NCBI GenBank assembly: GCA_023411115.1
Contig: JAEYPF010000010.1
Location: 62,001 to 126,000 of the forward strand
From: Methanobacteriota archaeon
GTDB taxonomy: Archaea; Methanobacteriota; Methanobacteria; Methanobacteriales; Methanobacteriaceae
DNA length: 64,000 nucleotides
Reading direction: 5' to 3'
The notes under the pieces are model-generated. The model saw only the letters and a program-made list of their open reading frames with translations. It was not told the origin of the DNA and did no database searches. Positions 33,653 through 41,396 of the stretch are shown here, one piece after another (within the stretch, counting starts at the first letter, position 1; each line of letters begins with the position of its first letter). The position numbers and the translations under genes are program-made.

Positions 33653-33837
33653 TGTGAAATTTCTATAGCAAAAATCAGAACGTGACGTGTTTCACCTATT
33701 TTTTATATTCTTTTTCTTTAAAACTATGGGGAATCTCACGTTCCAGCAATAGAAAGAACTAAATAGTAAAAAGATCCAAAACTTAAAGAACTTTTTACGG
33801 GCATTTAAAAATATAAATTATAAAAGGAGGTGGAAAA
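33653..33837 (+). promoter_or_regulatory. Conserved structured leader, copy 3
   Basis: The long-range helix TTTCTATAGC (33660-33669) with GCAATAGAAA (33746-33755) has one A-A mismatch. The nested helix is extended to 8 bp: GAACGTGA (33678-33685) with TCACGTTC (33736-33743). The competing pair is GTGAAA (33654-33659) with TTTCAC (33690-33695). The ribosome-site hairpin is GTAAAAAGATCC (33766-33777) with AGAACTTTTTAC (33787-33798). Confidence 0.6.
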
Positions 33838-36420
33838 ATGCACAAAAAAATAAAAACGACTTCAAAAATACTCAAATCTTCACTAGCAATCATCGTACTG
33901 GTTTTTATTTTAGCATTAGCCGTAAACACAGCATCGGCAGCTGTAATTAGTGTTGGTAATAATAGTACTGGAACTGATGATGCAAAAACAATACAGGCAG
34001 GTATAAACTTAGCAAAAACCGGTGATACAGTCCTTGTGCATAATAATGGTACTTTCTACAAGGAGTATATAACTATCTATGGAAATGCAGGAAAAAATGG
34101 AATAACAGTTACTGCAGCTCCAGGAGAAAAGGTAACAGTTCAACCCATATCAAATGCTAACACAATATTCAATATTGCAAGCAATGCGGGAACAAGCGTA
34201 TTTATCGAAAATGTTACCATTAAAGGTTTTAACATAACAGGAGTTACCAACCAATATGCCATAAGTCTTGTTAATGCAAAATCATGTAGCATACTTGATA
34301 ACACTATATATAATAATTTAGGTGGAATCAGTTTAACCAATACAGAAAATATCACTATACAAAACAACAATATCAGTAATCCTACTGCAGTTGCAGCTAG
34401 ATTTGGAATCTCTGGTGGTACTGGTTATGCAAGTAAAGGTCTTAACGTACTAAATAACGATATAAGCAACGTTGGAAATGGAATTGTGGTTGCAGGTCCT
34501 GATTTTAAAATAGATGGTAACACAATTAAACTAGCAGCAGGTACAGCATCTAATCAAGCTTATGGAATCTGGGGTATAACCTACTATGGAGCTGACGCAC
34601 ACAATTTTATCAGTAACAACAGAATAACTGGTGCAGGTACAGGAGCTAACAACCTTGCTGGAATACTTTTATCAAGCAATGCTGTTGGTACCAACCCTAA
34701 TACTCAGATATTCAGCAATGATATTACCAATATGAGAAGAGGAATTGCAGTTGGACTTACCGCGCCATATACACTAACAAACGGAATTGGGGTCACAGAT
34801 ATATACCTGAACCGGCTTGCTGGTAACATTGTGGGACTTTCATTAACACTCACAACAGGAACCGATAACTCAGGACCGATTAACGCTACCAACAACTGGT
34901 GGGGCTACGGTAAAAATGCTGGACCAACAATATCTACAGCAGCCACAGAACCAACCACAGTAGCTACAGGTAAAGATATCTGGCTATTAAACGGTTTAGG
35001 AAACGTTGACTACAGTACATGGATAGTTTTAAACACAATTGCCAATCCAACATCCATCGTTACTGGCGCTACTTCAACCATCACAGCAGACCTTACTAAA
35101 AACAACCTTGGACAGGACACAACATTAATATACCCTGGAAAATATGTTCCAAATGGAATAACTGTAACATTTACACCAGATGCACTAGGAACAGTAAACC
35201 CAACAACCAACACCACAAACAACGGCATAGCAACCACTACATTCACAGCAGGTTCTACACCAGGAATATCCACAATTAACGCTGTTGTAGATGGTCAGAC
35301 TAAAGGTGCAACTGTTAACATACGCTCGCCTACCGCAAATGTCGGCTTAACTTTAACAGACAACACCACAAACCACCGCACTTACCCTGGATCCAATGTG
35401 ACTTTCACAGTAACAGCTCACAATAATGGTCCAGATGATGCACATAACGTGGTTTTAAGCATTAACTTCCCAACTGGAATAATCTACATGTCCAGTCCAG
35501 ACGGAAGCTTCAATTCAGCAACTAAAACATTAACATGGAATGTAGGGACCTTAGCTGCAGGATCAGACGCAATAAAAACATTCGTTGCGCAATTTAGTAA
35601 CTCTAGAGCAGGTCAAGATGCTGCATTAACAGTTAATGAAGTGCAAACCGAATTACCTGGAAGTGCAACAGCTAGCGACACCGTACACGTAATTGGTTCA
35701 GTATTATCAGTAACAATGACCGATAACACAGTTAATCACCAGGCAAATGTTGGTGATATGGTAACTTACACCATAACAGTACACAACGCAGGACCCGACG
35801 ACGCAACCAATGTCTCTGTTAAAGATGCACTTAACTTAGGGTTAAACTTCATATCCAGCCCTGACGGAATATACAATTCATCAAGCAGAGCCATAAACTG
35901 GAATGTCGGAACCATAACCGCAGGATCAGACTTTGTTACCACTTTCACTGCACAAGTTACCAGTAACTTTGCAGGTAAAAACCTTAACAACACTGCGCAG
36001 GTTAAAGTCGATAACTTAGTTAAAACAAGCACCAGCGATGTTATCTACGTGAAAAAAGCGGCCACAACAGTAACCAAAACCGACAACACAGTCAATCACC
36101 AGGCAAGAGTGGGAGATTATGTAACTTACACTATAACAGTACACAATGCTGGTCCTGATGATGCAACTAATGTAACACTCAGTGATGTGTTACCAACTGG
36201 TTTAACATTTGTTTCAAGTCCAACTGGTACTTACAATGCAGGCACCATAACCTGGAACATAGGTACAATAACAAGTGGATCTGATGCAGTTGTAACATTC
36301 GTCGCTCAAGTAAATAACAGTACCCAAGCTGGTAGAACTGTTAAAAATACTGTGACTGGTACTCAGACTGAGTATGGTGGTAAATTAACTGGAAGTGATT
36401 CCATAAGCATCATAGCTTAA
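33838..36420 (+). CDS. Adhesin-like secreted protein 3 (beta-helix + Ig-like + 3 DUF11)
   Basis: This is an 860-residue secreted protein, closest to adhesin 2. Signal peptide 1-35 (NTASAA), beta-helix about 40-390, Big_1-like domain about 395-500, three DUF11 repeats after that. From the Big_1 domain onward it is nearly identical to adhesin 2 at the DNA level as well. In the beta-helix, stretches such as NVTIKGFNITGV and NTIYNNLGGISLTNT are shared, while the stretch from about residue 185 to 345 has diverged. NNWWGYG closes the helix. No C-terminal anchor is seen. It is the last gene of the array and is followed by its own terminator. Confidence 0.85.
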   Translation: MHKKIKTTSKILKSSLAIIVLVFILALAVNTASAAVISVGNNSTGTDDAKTIQAGINLAKTGDTVLVHNNGTFYKEYITIYGNAGKNGITVTAAPGEKVTVQPISNANTIFNIASNAGTSVFIENVTIKGFNITGVTNQYAISLVNAKSCSILDNTIYNNLGGISLTNTENITIQNNNISNPTAVAARFGISGGTGYASKGLNVLNNDISNVGNGIVVAGPDFKIDGNTIKLAAGTASNQAYGIWGITYYGADAHNFISNNRITGAGTGANNLAGILLSSNAVGTNPNTQIFSNDITNMRRGIAVGLTAPYTLTNGIGVTDIYLNRLAGNIVGLSLTLTTGTDNSGPINATNNWWGYGKNAGPTISTAATEPTTVATGKDIWLLNGLGNVDYSTWIVLNTIANPTSIVTGATSTITADLTKNNLGQDTTLIYPGKYVPNGITVTFTPDALGTVNPTTNTTNNGIATTTFTAGSTPGISTINAVVDGQTKGATVNIRSPTANVGLTLTDNTTNHRTYPGSNVTFTVTAHNNGPDDAHNVVLSINFPTGIIYMSSPDGSFNSATKTLTWNVGTLAAGSDAIKTFVAQFSNSRAGQDAALTVNEVQTELPGSATASDTVHVIGSVLSVTMTDNTVNHQANVGDMVTYTITVHNAGPDDATNVSVKDALNLGLNFISSPDGIYNSSSRAINWNVGTITAGSDFVTTFTAQVTSNFAGKNLNNTAQVKVDNLVKTSTSDVIYVKKAATTVTKTDNTVNHQARVGDYVTYTITVHNAGPDDATNVTLSDVLPTGLTFVSSPTGTYNAGTITWNIGTITSGSDAVVTFVAQVNNSTQAGRTVKNTVTGTQTEYGGKLTGSDSISIIA

Positions 36421-36428
36421 AAAAACAC

Positions 36429-36448
36429 TTTTCTTTTTTCTTTTTTTT
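36429..36448 (+). terminator. Oligo-T terminator of adhesin 3
   Basis: T-runs broken by two Cs begin 9 bases after the stop codon, matching the terminators of the two preceding adhesin genes. Confidence 0.65.
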
Positions 36449-36627
36449 ATATTTACAGCAAAACAAATTTAATCTACAATTTAAATTTAATAAGCAGCTA
36501 TATACTAATTTTAATTGTTTATCTATTAAAATATTAGAAAAAAACTTTAAATATTACATTCAAACCTTAGTTATCTTTGTAGATAAAATTAAGATTACAG
36601 CATATCAATAACGTGGAATGGTAATAA

Positions 36628-37563
36628 ATGAAGAATGAAAGAGTAGTGATAACTGGTGGTCTTGGATTCATTGGATCTCATTTAGTTGAAAAATTATGTG
36701 TAGACAATGAAGTTATAGTAGTGGATAATGAATCTACAGGAAAAAGAATTAATATTGAACATCTAAATTCTGCCAGTATTAAAACTGTGCATGGAGATAT
36801 AAATTCAATCAATTTGAATGAAATTATGGAGGATTGCAACTATATTTTTCATCTAGCTGCACTTCCAAGTGTTCCAAGAAGTATTAAAAATCCTTTAAAA
36901 TCAAATGAAGCAAATATAACAGGTACTTTAAATATTCTGGAAGCTGCACGCAATGTAGATATTAAAAAAGTGATTTTTGCATCTTCATCTTCTGTTTATG
37001 GGGATACACCCACCATGCCAAAAGTAGAAACTATGCAAGTTAATCCTAAGTCCCCATATGCAGTAACCAAAACTGCATGTGAATATTACTGCAATGTATT
37101 TAATGAAATTTATGACCTTTCAACTGTATGTTTGAGATATTTTAATGTATTTGGTCCTAGACAGGATCCAAATTCACAATACTCAGCAGCAATTCCAAAA
37201 TTCATAGATTCCATTTTAAGAGGCGAATCTCCTACAATATATGGAGATGGGACCCAAAGTAGAGACTTCACATTCGTAAAAAACGTAGTAAACGCAAATA
37301 TTCTTGCAGCAGAGTCAAACAAAACTGGAATTTATAACATAGCTTGTGGAAGGAGCATTATACTTAATGATCTCATTTCAATGATGAATGAACTCCTTGG
37401 TACAGATATAAAACCAAAATATGTTGATTCACGAATTGGAGATATAAAACATTCCCTTGCAGATATTAACGCCGCAAAATCATTTGGATACAACCCAACA
37501 GGGAAATTTAAAGACGAGTTAAAAGAAACCATTGATTTCTTCATGAAAACAAGCAGTTTTTAA
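36628..37563 (+). CDS. NAD-dependent sugar-nucleotide epimerase (GalE-like)
   Basis: This is a 311-residue extended short-chain dehydrogenase. VVITGGLGFIGSHLVEKL (residues 6-23) is the NAD-binding loop. YIFHLAALPSVPRSI, ASSSSVYGDTP and SPYAVTKTACEYYC give the S/T and YxxxK catalytic residues, and RYFNVFGPRQDPNSQYSAAIPKF is typical of UDP-glucose/UDP-GlcNAc 4-epimerases. It could supply UDP-galactose for the Glf enzyme, but C4 epimerase versus another activity cannot be fixed by eye. The ATG follows GGAATGG. The last two thirds are almost identical to the gene at 58276-59208. It is a single gene on the plus strand, facing the minus-strand GT operon. Confidence 0.82.
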   Translation: MKNERVVITGGLGFIGSHLVEKLCVDNEVIVVDNESTGKRINIEHLNSASIKTVHGDINSINLNEIMEDCNYIFHLAALPSVPRSIKNPLKSNEANITGTLNILEAARNVDIKKVIFASSSSVYGDTPTMPKVETMQVNPKSPYAVTKTACEYYCNVFNEIYDLSTVCLRYFNVFGPRQDPNSQYSAAIPKFIDSILRGESPTIYGDGTQSRDFTFVKNVVNANILAAESNKTGIYNIACGRSIILNDLISMMNELLGTDIKPKYVDSRIGDIKHSLADINAAKSFGYNPTGKFKDELKETIDFFMKTSSF

Positions 37564-37629
37564 GGATCAGCTGCAAATAACTTTTGATCTTCACAGATTT
37601 CCCTGGTTAATTTAAAAATTTGGTGAAAT

Positions 37630-38841
37630 CTATACTATTTCTTTATATATTTCCTTTAGATCATTTCCAAATTTTTCCATTGACCACTTATCTAAAAGCT
37701 TTTTTCTCTTTTCTTTATTTATAATAAATTTTCCATCTAAAATCTGCTTAACAGCGCTCAATAATTTACTGTCGTCTCTAACAGGAATTGTAATTCCAAG
37801 ACCCTCCGAAAGAATATCTGGAATTCCTCCAACATCAGTTCCAACAATAGGGGTATTACATGCAACTGCTTCCTGAATTACGTTTGGAAGACCTTCTGCA
37901 TAAGAAGGAATTAAAAAAACATCGGCGATATTGTAATAAAATTTTAGGGAGTCATGGGGAATTGATCCTTCAAATGAAATGTAATCCTGCAAACCACTAT
38001 CTATGACTGCTCTATTCACTTCCTCCTCATAAGGACCATTTCCAACTATCAGTAAATGTATATCCTTATAAGAATCTATTAATTCAGGTAAAACATTCAA
38101 TATGTTAAATATTCCCTTATCTTTTTCAGGTCTTCCTACAAAAAGAATGTATTTTTTTGCTGAATCTTTATTTAAAACTTTTGCAGATTTCTCTTTAGAA
38201 ATCTCATAAAAATTATCAAGATCAACAGGATTTCTCAAACCAATTAACTTATCCTTTTTTATTTCTAAATTACAGTTTAGTACATTTAATTCACGTTCAC
38301 TTGGTACTATTATTTTATTTGCTTTATTTAATGTTGATTTTTTAATCCACGTTTTATAATGTAGTTTATATCCTTTTACCTTGCAAATTGCTGATTTTCC
38401 TCCATGGCGCGCAATTAAAGGATATTTATTTTTTTTACAGTAATAAGCGATTATGTCATACATGTCTAATGGTATCAGACAGTTCACTATGTAACTAAAT
38501 ACAAAAATTAAATCAGGATCATCCTTCGATAATTCCTTGAGCAAATCATAAGAATACTCCCATCCAAATTTACCGTATTTGGGCAGTTTGAGGTTAACCG
38601 GTATTTTTTTCATTTTATACCCATATTTATGGGTAAATTCCTTAGTTGTTTTAGCTGTGCTTGAGAGGTAATAAAAAGTAGGTTCTAAACCAGCCATCAT
38701 TGAGGCTTTACAGAACCTGTGAGGGTAATGGTCACTCCTGGTTAGAATATTATAGTCCAAATCATCTGGTGATTCAAACCTTTCCATATCCTTTTTGTAA
38801 AAATTTTCATAAGAGTGGGGCATTATATACGCAACTTTCAT
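37630..38841 (-). CDS. GT4-family glycosyltransferase
   Basis: This is a 403-residue GT-B enzyme. ARHGGKSAICKVKGYKLHYK and IIVPSERELNVL lie in the acceptor domain; LIGLRNPVDLDNF joins the domains. ILFVGRPEKDKGIFNIL, LLIVGNGPYEEEV and FEGSIPHDSLKFYYNIADVFLIPSYAEGLPNVIQEAVACNTPIVGTDVGGIPDIL form a textbook GT4 donor site with E-G-x-P-N-V-x-x-E-A. It acts on the cytoplasmic side. It is the last gene of a seven-gene minus-strand operon (47382 to 37630), 36 bases after the GT2 gene. The sugar is unknown. Confidence 0.85.
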   Translation of the reverse strand: MKVAYIMPHSYENFYKKDMERFESPDDLDYNILTRSDHYPHRFCKASMMAGLEPTFYYLSSTAKTTKEFTHKYGYKMKKIPVNLKLPKYGKFGWEYSYDLLKELSKDDPDLIFVFSYIVNCLIPLDMYDIIAYYCKKNKYPLIARHGGKSAICKVKGYKLHYKTWIKKSTLNKANKIIVPSERELNVLNCNLEIKKDKLIGLRNPVDLDNFYEISKEKSAKVLNKDSAKKYILFVGRPEKDKGIFNILNVLPELIDSYKDIHLLIVGNGPYEEEVNRAVIDSGLQDYISFEGSIPHDSLKFYYNIADVFLIPSYAEGLPNVIQEAVACNTPIVGTDVGGIPDILSEGLGITIPVRDDSKLLSAVKQILDGKFIINKEKRKKLLDKWSMEKFGNDLKEIYKEIV

Positions 38842-38877
38842 TGTATCACTTAACTAAATCCTTGTGTTCCGGTATAA

Positions 38878-39918
38878 CTATTTGATTTTAACGATTATAT
38901 CAGGATTACTTTTTTCATAACGAACTAGTCCATCAATAATTCCCTTTAAAAACATCTGAATTGATTTATTTTTCCATGAAATTATAAGATATATCCAGAA
39001 TTTAAATATGAAAAAATATAGGATAAATATAGTGTATTGCAATAAATTTGAATATTTTTTCATGAACCAGAGGCGGTTTCTGGTTAGATAATATGTTTTT
39101 ACTTCATTAGTGGAAGACACAGAAACTTTGTGCCATATCTTTGATTTAGGATTTACAAACGACTTATAATTTGCAGCAGCGCCTCTACTGCAAAGATCAT
39201 TATCTTCCCAATAAGCATGATATTTTGGATCTAATAGACCAATCTTTTCAAGAACTTCTTTTTTTATTAAAATGCAGGACCCTTCTACAAAATCTACTTC
39301 CCTAATTTTTTCATATTGCCCGCAGTCTATTTCACCATCTCCAATATGAATAGAGGCGCCATTATACATGTTAAGCAGACCACCAGCAAAACTAATAATG
39401 TTCTTCTTGCCTTCATATTCATAATTATAAACTTTAGGTCCAATAAATCCTATTTTTTGATCCTTTTCAGCTACTTTTACCAGTTCATCTAAAAAACACT
39501 TATCAGTTACAGTATCATTATTTAAAAGTAGAATGTAATCTGTATTTAATTTATTTAATGCAAATCTTATTCCAATGTTGTTTCCTTCAGCAAAACCGTA
39601 ATTTTGATCATTTTTGATTAAAATCAATTTTTCAGTGGAGGGTAATTCATAAAAATCTTTTTGAAGCTTATTTGCTGTTTCAGATTCTCTCTTTTCATAT
39701 TCAAATATTTTAACTGGATTTTTACCGGGATATTTTAAAGAATCTAATTTATTACTGCAAAATTCTCTTATTTTTACTATGGAACCGTCTTCAGAACCAT
39801 TATCAACTACAATTATAGTATAATCATAATAACTGGTTAAATATAATGATTCTAAACATTCGACTGTATCCTTCCATCTATTCCAGTTTAAAACAATGAT
39901 ACTAACTTTATTATTCAT
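38878..39918 (-). CDS. GT2 glycosyltransferase (rhamnosyltransferase-like)
   Basis: This is a 346-residue GT2 enzyme. IIVLNWNRWKDTVECLESL, IIVVDNGSEDGS, LLLNNDTVTD and EGSCILIKKEVLEKIGLLDPKYHAYWEDNDLCSRG repeat the motif set of the enzyme at 8763-9806, and the two are clearly paralogues. A hydrophobic segment near residues 300-325 may bind the membrane. The ATG is preceded by TGTGA. It is 17 bases downstream of the flippase gene within the minus-strand operon. A deoxyhexose donor is suggested by family resemblance only. Confidence 0.82.
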   Translation of the reverse strand: MNNKVSIIVLNWNRWKDTVECLESLYLTSYYDYTIIVVDNGSEDGSIVKIREFCSNKLDSLKYPGKNPVKIFEYEKRESETANKLQKDFYELPSTEKLILIKNDQNYGFAEGNNIGIRFALNKLNTDYILLLNNDTVTDKCFLDELVKVAEKDQKIGFIGPKVYNYEYEGKKNIISFAGGLLNMYNGASIHIGDGEIDCGQYEKIREVDFVEGSCILIKKEVLEKIGLLDPKYHAYWEDNDLCSRGAAANYKSFVNPKSKIWHKVSVSSTNEVKTYYLTRNRLWFMKKYSNLLQYTIFILYFFIFKFWIYLIISWKNKSIQMFLKGIIDGLVRYEKSNPDIIVKIK

Positions 39919-39935
39919 TTTTTCACATATAATTA

Positions 39936-41387
39936 TTATTCAGTTTTTTTAAGCATGGATTTAAAAAATTCAATTTCTTTCTTCTCAAATCCTTTTAAAA
40001 TCCATAATGAAGCTAAATATACTGGAATACAAATTCCAATAACAATCAATGTGCTTAAAATTCCTGTTGGATTAACCAGTATGATTATTAATGATAATAA
40101 AAGCGATGCAAATACTGCCTTTGCTATAAACTTCCATTCCACACCCAAATTGAAATATCCTCTGGAATAATGTAATGTAAAGATTAATGAAATGATAAAA
40201 GTGATTAGTGTAATGATTGCTGCCCCCACAATTCCGAAATAAGGGACAAATATTAAGTTTAACACTAAATTTAAAACTGCCGCGATAATCCATATTATGC
40301 CTATGATCTTAGTATTTTTCTTGATTATAAGCACCTGGGAAATTATTGTATATATACCTGAGAATAAACCACCTAACGCAACGAATGGTGTTACCAAATA
40401 GCCGTTTGAAGCAATTTCTGGCGTTGAAAGTATATATAATAATGTTTTCGATAGTAGCGACAGGCCAACAACAGAGGGTATAGCTATTACCAGATAGTAT
40501 TTTAAAGAATACTGTAAGACTTTATTTACACCATCATGATTATTTTCGTCGTAGTATTTGGATAAAACTGCAGGTAGCATAAGTGAGAAAGGATATGACA
40601 GCATTATAACAATATTACCTAATGTATAGCCTGGAGAGTAATATCCAACAAATACTGCCCCCAGTAAAATACCGATTACAAATCGATCACTTAAATTCAC
40701 TACCCAGTATGATAAGCTGCTTGGGATTGTAGGTATTCCAAATGAAAGGTACTCTTTCATATTTTTAAATTTAGGGAATTTAAATCCAATATCTGAAATT
40801 ATGAAGGGTAAAGTAAATATAAATAATATTATCTGCGTTAATAGAAAGCCCAAAACAGCGCCTGTCAATCCATAATTGAATATCAAAAGAAGACTTACCA
40901 CTGTTACATTGATATACGTCTGGAGAATCGTGAATATTGAAAACTTTTTAATTTGCTGAAAAGTTCTAAAATAATTAATCAAAATGTTATTCAAGCAGTA
41001 TAAAAAAACTGCAAATGGTAAAATCATTCCTACAACTATATTTCCATCAAATAAAAGTTTAGATAGTGGTTCTGCAAATAAAAAGAGCACAAATGCGAGT
41101 ATTAAACTTGCAATAATAACAATGAACGTAATTGAATAAAAAACTTCCTGTATCTTATCTTTATCTTTCTCAGCTGCTAAAAATCTTACCATTGTAAAAG
41201 GCAATCCCAATATCCCTAATAAATATAATAAAGAAACTGAAGTTGTGAATTGAACCCATACTCCATAGTTACTTATTGAAAGATTATTTGTTATAATAGG
41301 CAAGAAAACAAGCCCGCTTAAACCCACAAGAATATGAGTAATTCCCACTATTCCTAATCTTTGTGCAAATAATTTGTATTCTTTCAA
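39936..41387 (-). CDS. Polysaccharide flippase (PST/Wzx-like)
   Basis: This is a 483-residue protein with about 14 hydrophobic segments. LGIVGITHILVGLSGLVFLPIITNNLSISNYGVWVQF opens it, the pattern of the Polysacc_synt family. LSDRFVIGILLGAVFVGYYSPGYTLGN in the middle is also characteristic. It probably translocates the lipid-linked oligosaccharide made by the surrounding GTs. It starts at TTG with GGTGAC three bases before. It follows the DUF2206 gene by 9 bases. It is more distant from the flippases at 14781 and 59844 than those are from each other. Confidence 0.85.
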   Translation of the reverse strand: MKEYKLFAQRLGIVGITHILVGLSGLVFLPIITNNLSISNYGVWVQFTTSVSLLYLLGILGLPFTMVRFLAAEKDKDKIQEVFYSITFIVIIASLILAFVLFLFAEPLSKLLFDGNIVVGMILPFAVFLYCLNNILINYFRTFQQIKKFSIFTILQTYINVTVVSLLLIFNYGLTGAVLGFLLTQIILFIFTLPFIISDIGFKFPKFKNMKEYLSFGIPTIPSSLSYWVVNLSDRFVIGILLGAVFVGYYSPGYTLGNIVIMLSYPFSLMLPAVLSKYYDENNHDGVNKVLQYSLKYYLVIAIPSVVGLSLLSKTLLYILSTPEIASNGYLVTPFVALGGLFSGIYTIISQVLIIKKNTKIIGIIWIIAAVLNLVLNLIFVPYFGIVGAAIITLITFIISLIFTLHYSRGYFNLGVEWKFIAKAVFASLLLSLIIILVNPTGILSTLIVIGICIPVYLASLWILKGFEKKEIEFFKSMLKKTE

Positions 41388-41396
41388 AAAGTCACC

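Larger units (their letters stand above)
33453..33837 (+). promoter_or_regulatory. Terminator, promoter and leader between adhesins 2 and 3
   Basis: The 385 bases comprise an oligo-T terminator (33461-33484), a short AT-rich spacer, the conserved block from TATATAAAAT (33581-33590), the TATA TTTATATC (33623-33630), the leader and the GGAGGTGG ribosome site. Confidence 0.6.

Noticed and set aside
29047..36032. Antisense reading frames in the adhesin genes
   Set aside because: They are the same shadow sequence repeated in each paralogue and follow from the biased codons of the DUF11 and Ig domains.
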